Shown in pieces: positions 1-7,898 of a stretch of DNA of 41,126 nt. The DNA lies in NCBI GenBank assembly GCA_964628215.1, contig CAZVNF010000016.1, positions 1 to 41,126 of the forward strand. The letters are read 5' to 3'. Source of the DNA: CAIVAT01 sp964628215 (GTDB taxonomy: Bacteria; Bacteroidota; Bacteroidia; Bacteroidales; FEN-979). Position 1 is the stretch's first letter, and the number at the start of each line of letters is the position of its first letter. A program made the translations under genes and the position numbers. Under the pieces are notes generated by a model. It saw only the letters and a list, made by a program, of their open reading frames with translations, was not told where the DNA came from and made no database searches.

Positions 1-42
1 AAAGAAAGTGAATTTGAAGTAGAACTTAAAATTCCATTATGA
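1..42 (+). CDS. C-terminal end of an upstream protein, probably the partner sensor histidine kinase (partial)
   Basis: Frame 1 from the first base reads KESEFEVELKIPL and then TGA at 40-42. The stop overlaps the ATG of the next gene (39-41) in an ATGA arrangement, which indicates translational coupling. A tail of the form 'F.VEL.IP' is common at the end of GHKL-type ATPase domains of LytS-like histidine kinases, and such kinases usually sit directly upstream of LytTR regulators. Only 13 residues are visible, so the kinase identity is inferred mainly from the neighbour. Confidence 0.5.
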   Translation, partial: KESEFEVELKIPL

Positions 43-758
43 AGATTTCCTGCATTGCCATTGACGATGAACCACTGGCAGTAAAAAAAATATCAGCATA
101 TATTCAAAAAACCCCGTTCCTGGAACTGGTGGCGGAATGCCGGAGTGCATTCGAAGCGATGGAGATCCTCAAAAACCGTGCGATCCAGCTCCTGTTCATT
201 GATATCAATATGCCTGACCTGAGCGGACTGGAGTTTGTGAAATCACTGACCGACAAACCTTATATTGTATTTACCACCGCCTACAGTGAATATGCAGTAG
301 AAGGTTTCCAGGTAGATGCAGCAGACTATTTATTAAAGCCCATCACCTACAGCAGCTTTTTGAAAGCGGCCAACAAAGTAAAAAACCTTATTGATTTAAC
401 CTCAAACAGCCAGAAGGAAAGCATCAAAGCCACGGCCAGTCATCTATTCGTAAAATCCGACTATAAACTCATCCGCATCGAACTGGATGACATAAAATTC
501 ATTGAGAGCCAGCATGAGTATATTAAAATTCATCTGATCAGCAGTGCCCCCGTGGTGACGCAACTGAGCCTGAAGACGATCGAAGAACAGCTCCCCTCCG
601 ACCGGTTCATGCGGGTTCACCGTTCCTTTATTGTCAGTCTTAAGAAAATTTCAGTTATAGAGAGGAACAGAATTGTGTTCGATGGCAAGGTATATATCCC
701 GGTCAGTGATCAGTACAAAGAAAAATTCCAGGAATATATTGATGGGAATTTTGTGTAG
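39..758 (+). CDS. LytTR-family response regulator (LytR/AlgR type)
   Basis: This 239-residue protein has the standard two-domain layout. The N-terminal receiver domain (about 3-120) has the acidic pair D9-D10, the phospho-acceptor D55 in the context FIDINMPD, a TTAYSEYA switch segment and the LLKPI lysine near residue 100. The C-terminal LytTR DNA-binding domain (about 135-236) shows FVKSDYKLIRIELDDI, IKFIESQHEYIKIHL and FMRVHRSFIVSL. It should be phosphorylated by a membrane sensor kinase and bind DNA as a dimer. The start is fixed by the 4-nt overlap with the preceding partial gene. Nothing in the window identifies its target genes. Confidence 0.95.
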   Translation: MKISCIAIDDEPLAVKKISAYIQKTPFLELVAECRSAFEAMEILKNRAIQLLFIDINMPDLSGLEFVKSLTDKPYIVFTTAYSEYAVEGFQVDAADYLLKPITYSSFLKAANKVKNLIDLTSNSQKESIKATASHLFVKSDYKLIRIELDDIKFIESQHEYIKIHLISSAPVVTQLSLKTIEEQLPSDRFMRVHRSFIVSLKKISVIERNRIVFDGKVYIPVSDQYKEKFQEYIDGNFV

Positions 759-800
759 AAGGTTCCTGCCATATGTTGTTAACGGCTTACGCAGATTAGG

Positions 801-820
801 CCTGATTTGCAATTATCAGG
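801..820. terminator. Weak hairpin between convergent genes
   Basis: CCTGAT (801-806) pairs with ATCAGG (815-820) across an 8-nt loop, between the convergent ends of the LytTR gene and the quinone reductase gene. The stem has only 6 bp. An ATTTATTTT stretch follows on the plus strand. It could act as a terminator for the LytTR gene, but the support is weak. Confidence 0.25.
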
Positions 821-1397
821 ATTTATTTTCTTTCCCCAATTCCACAACTTTATCCAGCCATTTTTTCCGGATACCGTCATTTGAGCTTTTGACGGGGCCG
901 AAAAAGGTCACTTTCACCGGTTTTACCCCGCAGAATTCCAGGGTTGATTTCTTCAACTGGTTTACACTTGGCCGACTGAACATCAACCTGTAATACCAGG
1001 AAGGCTGGTCGAGGGTGGTAATGATGTGTGCGGTTTTACCCTTGAGCAGTTTGTCCCACCATACAGAGTTCTCACGATATTGAAATGCAAAGCCCGGCAG
1101 GAAAACACGATCAATGAACCCTTTGGTAATTGCCGGCAGTCCACCCCACCACACCGGATGAACCCAAACCAGGTGGTCGGCCCATTTTATTTTTTCCCAG
1201 GCTTCGAGTAAGTCAGGTTCCAGTTCTGTACGCTTCTGATAACCTGATTGTAAATTAGGATTGAACTTCAACTCACGGATGATGATTTCCTTTACTTCCG
1301 CACCCGCCTCCAGTGCCCCTTTTTTATATGCCTCAGCCAGTGCAAAATTGAAACTGTCTTTATTCGGATGCCCGCTGATGATCAGTATTTTCTTCAT
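816..1397 (-). CDS. NAD(P)H:quinone oxidoreductase-like flavodoxin-fold protein
   Basis: The 193-residue protein matches the NQO1/MdaB/KefF-type flavodoxin-2 family. The N-terminus KKILIISGHPNKDSFN is the FMN/FAD phosphate-binding loop after beta-1. HLVWVHPVWWGGLPAITKGFIDRVF is the conserved central W.P.WW...PA..KG..DRV signature, and a third flavin-contacting segment (IITTLDQPSW) follows. The family carries out two-electron reduction of quinones or other electrophiles with NAD(P)H in the cytoplasm. The substrate cannot be told from the sequence. The gene stands alone and converges on the LytTR gene. Its 5' leader contains the repeat string at 1414-1452. Confidence 0.9.
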   Translation of the reverse strand: MKKILIISGHPNKDSFNFALAEAYKKGALEAGAEVKEIIIRELKFNPNLQSGYQKRTELEPDLLEAWEKIKWADHLVWVHPVWWGGLPAITKGFIDRVFLPGFAFQYRENSVWWDKLLKGKTAHIITTLDQPSWYYRLMFSRPSVNQLKKSTLEFCGVKPVKVTFFGPVKSSNDGIRKKWLDKVVELGKENKS

Positions 1398-1413
1398 AAT
1401 TTTCTCTTTTTTT

Positions 1414-1452
1414 CTTCGTGGTCCTTCGTGTCTTCTTCGTGGTTCTCCGTGT
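1414..1452. repeat. Short imperfect repeat string (TTCGTGGTCC type)
   Basis: Four imperfect 9-11-nt units built on TTCGTG (CTTCGTGGTC, CTTCGTGTCTT, CTTCGTGGTT, CTCCGTGT) lie just upstream of the quinone reductase start. On the minus strand the unit reads CACGAAGGACCACGAAG. The rest of the 1398-1628 spacer is AT-rich, and I see no gene or clear promoter there. Confidence 0.6.
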
Positions 1453-1628
1453 AATAAGGTTAAAACTATATTTTGTAGATAAAATTAGGATAAAATCCGA
1501 TCTGCTATAACACATTCATCTTTCATGTGTTTTTGTTTTTCCGGCAAAATAAGCGTGGAATGAAAAACTACGAAAGAGGAAACCTGGTGAATTGTTGAAT
1601 TACAGTCGAACAGAAATCAGGAAAATAT

Positions 1629-2750
1629 TTACAGCACGATAAAGAAAGTGGTTCCTTCCGTTTCCGAGGTTGTAAAATCGACTGTTCCTCCAAGGTGCTG
1701 TTCTCCGAGTATTTTCATGCTGTAGGTTCCCAGGCCGCGCTGGGCCCCTTTGGTGGAGAACGAACGCATGAATACCTGCATCTCGGTTTCGCGTGGAATA
1801 AATTTAGGGTTGTGGACAGAAAACCTGGTTTTTTCGCCTTCTTTTTTCACGGTGAGGGTAACGGTTTGCCCTACAGTACTGGCTTCAAGGGCATTTTTTA
1901 TCATATTATTAAGCACACGCCTCAGAAGAACAGGGTCACTTTCAAAACTACAGTCGACCGAATCTTTGTCAACCACGATGTTTTTATCTTTGGCAACTTT
2001 ATGAAACTGAAGATCACCGGCGATCATATTAATAAAGTCGAGGGATTCAACCGGTTGGATGTTCACGATCAGTTCATTGTTTTCAGCCTGGCTCAGCAAT
2101 CGCTGCGTGAGGATTTCATCAATAATCTGCTGGGTGAGAGAGGCCCCCATCTGGATAAAACTGCGTTGTTCCTCTTCATCGCTGGTCTCAAGGAGTTCGA
2201 AAAGCCCCTGTAATCCGGCAGCAACATTCATTACATCGTGGAAAAATATTTTTTCAATGATAGATCGCCTCTTACGGTCGGTAATATCAATCAGGGAGAA
2301 AATGGTATATGGTGAATTTTCATGGACAAAAGGAGTTGCCGTAACTTCCACATCCAGAAAATTTTCGGTGCCATTGACCATCCTTCGCACCCTGCATTCG
2401 GAGGTTGTTTTCTCACCGGTAAGCTGACTTTTCAGTATGGCATTTACCGCCCCGCAATAGCGACAATTTTCCGTGGTGCCGCAACCCCCTTCAGTCTGGA
2501 AAGCAAACCGGCAGTTGATGGCTTCACCGAAACGCTGGCCTAAAACCTGGTGGACATTCTGCACATCCAGCGTTTTCATCAGCACATCGTTGGTGTAAAC
2601 GATCTGCCGGTTTTCGTCCAGGATACAGAAAATAAACGAGAGTGAACAAAAAATATCGTTTAAGTAGGTGACCTTGTCAAGGCTGAGATTGCTTTTTAAC
2701 AAACTTTCCAGCGAACTCCTGGTTGCAGGGGCGTGTTTTGTTTCTGTCAT
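1629..2750 (-). CDS. PAS-domain sensor histidine kinase with a Cys4 cluster
   Basis: This 373-residue protein has no membrane segment. A PAS domain (about 30-155) contains four cysteines, C80, C90, C96 and C99, in the pattern C-x9-C-x5-C-x2-C with context GGCGTTENCRYCG, and ends in the usual SLIDITDRK. The kinase part has the phospho-acceptor H171 (FFHDVMN), an N-box around N286 (NNMIKNALEA) and a C-terminal GLGTYSMKIL glycine-rich lid. The G1 position reads VHN-P rather than the usual D.G.G, as in many HATPase_c variants. The cysteine cluster suggests a metal, Fe-S or redox sensor, which is inference. The start ATG overlaps the stop of the upstream CBS-like gene (TGATG), so the two are probably translated together. 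No response regulator is adjacent on this strand. Confidence 0.88.
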   Translation of the reverse strand: MTETKHAPATRSSLESLLKSNLSLDKVTYLNDIFCSLSFIFCILDENRQIVYTNDVLMKTLDVQNVHQVLGQRFGEAINCRFAFQTEGGCGTTENCRYCGAVNAILKSQLTGEKTTSECRVRRMVNGTENFLDVEVTATPFVHENSPYTIFSLIDITDRKRRSIIEKIFFHDVMNVAAGLQGLFELLETSDEEEQRSFIQMGASLTQQIIDEILTQRLLSQAENNELIVNIQPVESLDFINMIAGDLQFHKVAKDKNIVVDKDSVDCSFESDPVLLRRVLNNMIKNALEASTVGQTVTLTVKKEGEKTRFSVHNPKFIPRETEMQVFMRSFSTKGAQRGLGTYSMKILGEQHLGGTVDFTTSETEGTTFFIVL

Positions 2751-3517
2751 CAGCCCTTTATTTTCTCAAGGATCATGTTGTTGGTGATCAATCCCAATAC
2801 CGCTTCGCCTTTTTTGCCATTTTCGGTGACGAAAACATCCAGGCATTCTTTCTTTTCATCCATGGCTTGCTTGGCTTCGAACAGGGTAGCTTTTGAATTG
2901 ATCAACTGGTAACTGTTGTCAAGGGTGTTCTTTATTTCAGCAATATCCGTGGTCAGGATGTCTTCAAGGGTCAATAGTTTGATCTCATCGGGGGTTTTTC
3001 CCTGGGAAAGTTTTTCCGAAATAAACCGGTCGATCATGCTGCGATGGATCATTTTAAACACCGAGCGATCATCTTTGAATACGGCATAACGGTTATATGC
3101 CTGGAATTTACCGTCTTTCAGAATTTCATCCATGATCTTTTTCGTTTTATCCTGTGGATAACTCAGAAAAACGATCCGGTCAAAAGGAATCATCACATCG
3201 GTTACCTTAATGCTGGCCATTTTTTCCTCGGGGGAAAGGCTTTTAATCACATTCTGGTAGGATTTGCTTACTGCTTCAAAGTTTTCGCGGGAGAAATAGA
3301 ACGCCAGGATGGTTCCGATCCATGTTCCCCAGAGGGGCAGCAGGCTTTTCCCGACAAAGTCAAGACCTTCTTTGAACCCGAAGCACATTGCCTTGACTGC
3401 TACAAAGATGGTCGCAAGCAATATAACCAGGGTAATCCCCCCGGCGATCAGATTCCGGGTGTTCCATTCGGATTTATTTCCTGAGTTCTGAGTGGTGTTT
3501 TGATTTTCGCTTGCCAT
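2750..3517 (-). CDS. Membrane-anchored CBS-like regulatory protein
   Basis: This 255-residue protein has a polar N-terminus, two predicted membrane segments (about 23-44 and 59-76) and a cytosolic region resembling a degenerate pair of CBS domains. The first (about 103-170) begins IKVTDVMIP, the classic opening of a CBS motif, and the second (about 180-253) ends GLITNNMILEKI. CBS pairs usually bind adenine nucleotides and control a partner protein. The gene directly precedes, and overlaps by 1 nt, the PAS kinase gene. It may report membrane or nucleotide state to that kinase, which is inference. The exact family is not recognised. Confidence 0.7.
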   Translation of the reverse strand: MASENQNTTQNSGNKSEWNTRNLIAGGITLVILLATIFVAVKAMCFGFKEGLDFVGKSLLPLWGTWIGTILAFYFSRENFEAVSKSYQNVIKSLSPEEKMASIKVTDVMIPFDRIVFLSYPQDKTKKIMDEILKDGKFQAYNRYAVFKDDRSVFKMIHRSMIDRFISEKLSQGKTPDEIKLLTLEDILTTDIAEIKNTLDNSYQLINSKATLFEAKQAMDEKKECLDVFVTENGKKGEAVLGLITNNMILEKIKG

Positions 3518-3545
3518 AAATTCAGTTTTTAATGAAACAATCCTG

Positions 3546-3553
3546 CAAAGATG
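3546..3553 (-). promoter_or_regulatory. Possible -7 element for the CBS-like/kinase unit
   Basis: On the minus strand this reads CATCTTTG, one mismatch from the Bacteroidota -7 consensus TAnnTTTG. It lies about 28 bp upstream of the ATG at 3517. No convincing -33 TTG is seen. Confidence 0.35.
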
Positions 3554-3660
3554 CTAATGAATAATTCTAAATATTAATGGCTAATACAAAAATAACTATT
3601 TTATCAAAAAAACCAAAGGATCATTCACAAAAAATCCATATTCTTCATATACTTAATTGC

Positions 3661-3759
3661 CAACATTGCCTACATTGCCAACATTGCCAACATTGCCAAC
3701 ATTGCCAACATTGCCTACATTGCCTACATTGTCTACATTGCTTCCATTGCCTTCATTGC
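3661..3759. repeat. Tandem 9-bp repeat, 11 units (CAACATTGC / CTACATTGC)
   Basis: Eleven consecutive 9-mers follow the consensus C(A/T)ACATTGC. The first nine units vary only at A/T in the second position, with one terminal C-to-T change. The last two (TTCCATTGC, CTTCATTGC) are more diverged. The array ends 5 bp before the stop codon of the MltF-like gene. It has no spacers and is not a CRISPR. In the spacer between 3518 and 3764 I see only this array and the possible promoter at 3546. Confidence 0.9.
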
Positions 3760-3764
3760 CAGCC

Positions 3765-5186
3765 TCATTTAACCAGGTTCTTATAGTGGTAGTACCGTGT
3801 TACAATATCATCAACAAACCCTTCGATTTTGTAATCAGCCGGCGTTGAATCCAGGGTATCAGTTTTAGCAACCGGATCTTTTTTTGAACGGCGCAGCAGG
3901 TAGTAATCCACATGGCCGTTCCACCTGTTTTTGTCCTTCCCGAATTTTTCTGCTTTTTCCCTGGCGGCCATTACCCTGCCGATGCCCACATTGTAGCATG
4001 CCAGTACAAAATAGATGCGTTCAACCGGGCTTGTAATTTCTTCGGGTAATTGCTGGTCGATGTAACGCAGGTATTTCACACCTCCGGCAATCTGCCTGGC
4101 CGGCGAAGATGCACTGTCGATCCCGAACCGGGCTGCTGTTTCGGGCATCAGCTGCATCAGCCCGCTGGCACTCCGGGAGGAGGTAAGCCCTGCCTGGAAA
4201 TTTGACTCCTGGTAAATAAGCGAGGCAACCATGCGCCAGTCCCACATCACCAATTTACTCTGCTCCCTGATTACATTGTCGAACGGGGAAAGCTTATTTC
4301 CACTTACCGAAAAATAATCGCTCTGCAGAAATCCGGCAATACGCTGGTTGTCGAAATAGGTGAGGTACGCTTGTTTCAACTCCTTCGAGGCCTTGTACTC
4401 CTTTAGCCAGGTATTCACCTCCGTACGGAGCGAATCAGAGGATAAACCTACACCCCATCCATAAGAAAACAATGGGAAAGCCAGCAGTTTAATATCCAGG
4501 TTCCGGTAGAACCGGTGGTACACCATGGCCACATTTTCCTGGCATATGGCAAACCTGATTTTTCCTGTTGAAACCTGATTGATGAGTTGTTCCTGGCTGA
4601 TGTCCGATTCTTCCTTCAGGATGGCGCTTTTGCCTGTTTTTTTATAAAATGCATGATATTGAGAGGCCATGAAGATGCCTTTTCTTACATGAACGGTATC
4701 CGGAGGAAAGTCATTCAATGAAGTGATCACTTCGTTTCCTCCTGCACCGCTGCCTTGTACTTTACGCTGGACCAGCACCAGCCGTGTTTCGCCAAAAGGA
4801 TCGGAAAACCTGACGAGTTTTTTGCCATCTCCTGAAATCGGGAGGTTGAGGGCAATCAGATCGGCCGCATTGTAATGCATGTAATACTCGAGTTTCGACA
4901 TGTCGTTGCTGGCAATGATCCGCAGCGGAACGCCAAGGTATTTGGAAAAAGATTCCAGCAATTCAAGCTGGTACCCCATGGGCCGGCCTTTGTAAATGCA
5001 GTAATTGAGGGTGTTTTGATCGGTAAGCGCGATCAGGTAGCCGCGTTCACGGATCCTGCGGAGGGCGTCTTTTTTTGCCTCTTCACGGTGATAGAGATTT
5101 CGTGTCACGAAAAAGGCAATGGCAGCAATGGTCAATCCCAGGAGCACGGCCCTGAGGATGATGTATTTCCTGGATGTCTTATTCAA
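3765..5186 (-). CDS. mltF: MltF-like membrane-bound lytic transglycosylase
   Basis: This 473-residue protein starts with a membrane anchor (about 8-28). A periplasmic solute-binding (SBP_bac_3-like) domain (about 45-285) follows, starting RIRERGYLIALTDQN, and then a C-terminal SLT lysozyme-like domain (about 312-440). The catalytic glutamate is E327 in SLIYQESNF, followed by SGLMQLMPETA and the typical LACYNVGIGRV. This matches the MltF architecture: cleavage of the MurNAc-GlcNAc bond of peptidoglycan, controlled by a ligand-binding-protein-like module. It is the last gene of the exporter unit and starts 9 nt after the second permease stop. Its presence there suggests local wall opening for exporter assembly, which is inference. 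Confidence 0.9.
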   Translation of the reverse strand: MNKTSRKYIILRAVLLGLTIAAIAFFVTRNLYHREEAKKDALRRIRERGYLIALTDQNTLNYCIYKGRPMGYQLELLESFSKYLGVPLRIIASNDMSKLEYYMHYNAADLIALNLPISGDGKKLVRFSDPFGETRLVLVQRKVQGSGAGGNEVITSLNDFPPDTVHVRKGIFMASQYHAFYKKTGKSAILKEESDISQEQLINQVSTGKIRFAICQENVAMVYHRFYRNLDIKLLAFPLFSYGWGVGLSSDSLRTEVNTWLKEYKASKELKQAYLTYFDNQRIAGFLQSDYFSVSGNKLSPFDNVIREQSKLVMWDWRMVASLIYQESNFQAGLTSSRSASGLMQLMPETAARFGIDSASSPARQIAGGVKYLRYIDQQLPEEITSPVERIYFVLACYNVGIGRVMAAREKAEKFGKDKNRWNGHVDYYLLRRSKKDPVAKTDTLDSTPADYKIEGFVDDIVTRYYHYKNLVK

Positions 5187-5195
5187 TATATCGGT

Positions 5196-6314
5196 TTAAG
5201 AGACTTTTCGGTATCTCAGAATGGCCAGGGTCAGGCTGCAAACAGCATAAATAACCAATGACCAGAAATGGTGGCTTATTTCAGCAAAACCTGATCCTTT
5301 CAGCAACACCATCCGCATGATTTTGATGAAATACATCACCGGATTCAGCCTGTCAAGGTTTTGCGCCCATGCCGGCATGCTTTCAATGGAAGTGAAGAGG
5401 CCGCTCATGAGGATAAAAACCACCATGAAAAAGAACGAAACCAGCATGGCCTGCTGCTGGGTATGGGTGATGGTGGATATCAGCAGGCCAAACGACAAAA
5501 TTACAAAAAGATAGACAGAAGCCGACAGGAAAATTAATCCAAGGCTGCCTTCCATGGGGATATTGAAGATCAGTTTGCCGATTGTGAGGCCAAATGCCAG
5601 CTCAAAGAGCCCTATGATCCAGAAGGGCATCAGCTTGCCGGTGATAAACTGGATCTTGTTTATCGGGGTGACGTTGATCTGTTCTATGGTTCCGATTTCC
5701 ATCTCGCGTACAATGTTCATCCCCGAAAGCAGCAGTCCGATAATGGTGACCAGCAATACAAGGATCCCGGGTACCATGTATGTTTTATAGTTCAGCTTCG
5801 GATTATACCAATAGCTGTAATCGGTTTGAATGTTCCTGGTGCCGGCCATCAACGCCGGGTTCATGCTCTCCATTACCACCTCCCGGTTGTAATCGAGAAG
5901 GATCATGGTCGAATAGGCATTGATGAGCCCTGCGCTTTGCCCGTTGATCGCATTGATCACAAACTGAACTTTGGCGCGGCTTTCTTTCAGGAGTTGTTTT
6001 TCAAATCCGGCCGGGATCTGCAGGATCATATCGGTGTTTCCCCGTTTCATTTCATCTTCCGCTTCAAGGTATGAGAAGTGGGTGCTCCGGATTTCGTAAA
6101 AAGGAGATCCCTGGTATTTGCTGACCAGTTTCCGGGAAGTTCCGGAAAGGTCAAGGTCAACCACCGAGACCCTGATATGCTTCATTTCGTAAGTGGCGGC
6201 ATTCACCAGGATGATCAGCTGGAAGACGGGTACAAAAAAAATGATCGGCAGCATAGACTTGTTGCGGAAGACCTGCAGAAATTCCTTCTGCATGATATAT
6301 AGGATTGTTCTCAT
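5196..6314 (-). CDS. ABC-2 type transporter permease (second of pair)
   Basis: This 372-residue protein has the YhhJ/YbhR layout. One N-terminal membrane helix (about 22-40) is followed by a large extracytoplasmic domain (about 45-175) and five C-terminal helices, with the conserved REMEIGTIEQINVTPI cytoplasmic segment before the fourth helix of the fold. Its start overlaps the stop of the preceding permease by 4 nt (ATGA), so the two are probably made in equal amounts and pair as a heterodimer. With the two ATPases and the adaptor it would form the inner-membrane part of a tripartite exporter. The substrate is unknown. Related systems export drugs or other amphiphiles. Confidence 0.9.
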   Translation of the reverse strand: MRTILYIMQKEFLQVFRNKSMLPIIFFVPVFQLIILVNAATYEMKHIRVSVVDLDLSGTSRKLVSKYQGSPFYEIRSTHFSYLEAEDEMKRGNTDMILQIPAGFEKQLLKESRAKVQFVINAINGQSAGLINAYSTMILLDYNREVVMESMNPALMAGTRNIQTDYSYWYNPKLNYKTYMVPGILVLLVTIIGLLLSGMNIVREMEIGTIEQINVTPINKIQFITGKLMPFWIIGLFELAFGLTIGKLIFNIPMEGSLGLIFLSASVYLFVILSFGLLISTITHTQQQAMLVSFFFMVVFILMSGLFTSIESMPAWAQNLDRLNPVMYFIKIMRMVLLKGSGFAEISHHFWSLVIYAVCSLTLAILRYRKVS

Positions 6315-7417
6315 CCGGAAAGCCTTACGTTGAATTTTTTAATGCTCAGCCCAAGGAAAAGTGCGGTAAATCCGATCATAATCGCCGTTTCACGCCAGAT
6401 ATACCCGATGCCGTTCCCCTGCAGCATGATGCTTTTGATGATCGTGATATAATATTTCGGGGGCATGGCATGGCAGAGCACCTGCATCACGGGCGGCATA
6501 TTTTCGACCGGGAAGATAAACCCGCTGAGCAGGATCGTGGGCAGCATGAGCACCACCAGTGAGATCATCATGGCCACCTGCTGACTGTTTGTGATGGATG
6601 AGATCAGGATGCCGAGCGAAAGGGCCATGCAGATATAGAGAAAACTTTCGGCAAGCAACAACAGGATGCTGCCCACGATAGGCATTCCGAATATCAGGTT
6701 TCCCAGAAGAAGGATAATGCAGGCATCAATGAAGGCCAGGAAAACGTAGGGAAAAACTTTTCCCACGATGATCTGTGCGGGTCTCATCGGGGAGACAAGC
6801 AGCAACTCCATGGTACCCAGTTCTTTTTCCCTGGTAATGGAAAGAGAGGTCATCAGTGCCGAAATGAGCATCAGCAGCATGGCCATCAGCCCGGGAACGA
6901 ACATGTAAACTCCTTTCAGCTCCCCGTTGTACATCATCCGCACTTCGGGAATGATCTGCATCGAAACGTTCCCGGCATTCACGGATACCATGTAGTTGCT
7001 GATGATCCCGCTGGCATAGTTGACCAGCATGTTCGCGGTATTCGGATCGGAGGCATCGGCAATGATCTGTATGCGGGCTTTCCCTGTTTTTTCGAGCTTC
7101 TGCGCAAAACCGGGTTCGTAGATCAGAACAAGTTTCACATCGCCCTTTCGGAATACCGGGTCGATTTCGGAAACTGAATTGAGGTTTTGTTCGAGGATAA
7201 AGTATCCCGAAGAGAGGATCTTGTCGCTGATCTTACGGGTCACCAGGTCCTTTGAAGGGTCGCAGATGGCTATTTTTGCATCCTTGATTTCGTTGGTGAG
7301 CACGTATCCGAATAACATCAGCTGTACGGCCGGCATGCCAAAAAGGATCAGCAGGGTGCGATAGTCCCTGAAAATATGGTAAAACTCCTTGATGACAAAA
7401 CCACGGAACCGTTTCAT
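6311..7417 (-). CDS. ABC-2 type transporter permease (first of pair)
   Basis: This 368-residue paralogue of the next permease has an N-terminal helix (about 20-42), an extracytoplasmic domain to about residue 175 and then a bundle of five helices. The diagnostic ITREKELGTMELLLVSPMRP segment is the ABC-2 (YbhS/YhhJ type) coupling region that contacts the ATPases. Its start overlaps the stop of the small membrane protein upstream by 4 nt. Together with the downstream permease it should form the transport channel of the exporter. Confidence 0.9.
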   Translation of the reverse strand: MKRFRGFVIKEFYHIFRDYRTLLILFGMPAVQLMLFGYVLTNEIKDAKIAICDPSKDLVTRKISDKILSSGYFILEQNLNSVSEIDPVFRKGDVKLVLIYEPGFAQKLEKTGKARIQIIADASDPNTANMLVNYASGIISNYMVSVNAGNVSMQIIPEVRMMYNGELKGVYMFVPGLMAMLLMLISALMTSLSITREKELGTMELLLVSPMRPAQIIVGKVFPYVFLAFIDACIILLLGNLIFGMPIVGSILLLLAESFLYICMALSLGILISSITNSQQVAMMISLVVLMLPTILLSGFIFPVENMPPVMQVLCHAMPPKYYITIIKSIMLQGNGIGYIWRETAIMIGFTALFLGLSIKKFNVRLSG

Positions 7418-7860
7418 GTGATTTCCTTTTTGGTGGCCCAGAAATAGAAAAACCGTGATGCGGACACCAGCAATGGCACCCCCATGGTGATATAAAAGTT
7501 ATACAGCCATTCCTTATCGATCACATCAGCCTTGCGCAGCATGATTCCTCCGCTGATCATGATGGCCATCATGAAATAGCCGCGCAGGTTGAAAAATGAA
7601 AAGGCGCACGGGTAGGGAATGTTGAGTCCATGGATCCGTTTGATGTGCGTTTTAGAAATTTTTGCAAAAAGCAGCACATAAAAAATCAACCCGAAAACCA
7701 ACCCGCCGGTCAGCCGCCAGGCAAGGTGCTGGCTGTTGTGAAACAGGTAATTCATGCCTTTTCCGGTAAGGATTCCGCCTGCGGCAGTCCATACCAGGCC
7801 TGCAATGAACAGGAGGTTGTGTTTACTTACCGAGGGTTTGAACTTATGTATGATATGCAT
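7414..7860 (-). CDS. Small integral membrane protein of unknown function in the exporter unit
   Basis: This 148-residue protein has about four hydrophobic segments (about 16-34, 47-67, 92-107 and 121-141), joined by a basic loop KISKTHIKRIHG. I do not recognise the family and see no catalytic motif. It lies between the ATPase and permease genes and overlaps the first permease start by 4 nt (ATGA), so it is almost certainly co-translated with the exporter. It may be an accessory or assembly subunit. That role rests on position only. Confidence 0.7.
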   Translation of the reverse strand: MHIIHKFKPSVSKHNLLFIAGLVWTAAGGILTGKGMNYLFHNSQHLAWRLTGGLVFGLIFYVLLFAKISKTHIKRIHGLNIPYPCAFSFFNLRGYFMMAIMISGGIMLRKADVIDKEWLYNFYITMGVPLLVSASRFFYFWATKKEIT

Positions 7861-7898
7861 CTGGTTGTTCTATGGCTATTACAGGATAATACCTGGCA

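Noticed and set aside
3661..3759. CRISPR-like array
   Set aside because: Units are contiguous 9-mers with no spacers and there are no cas genes.
3577..3786. Reading frame with many Cys-His dipeptides (HCLHCQHC repeats)
   Set aside because: It is simply the translation of the 9-bp tandem array on the plus strand. It lacks a plausible start context, and the pattern follows from the DNA repeat.
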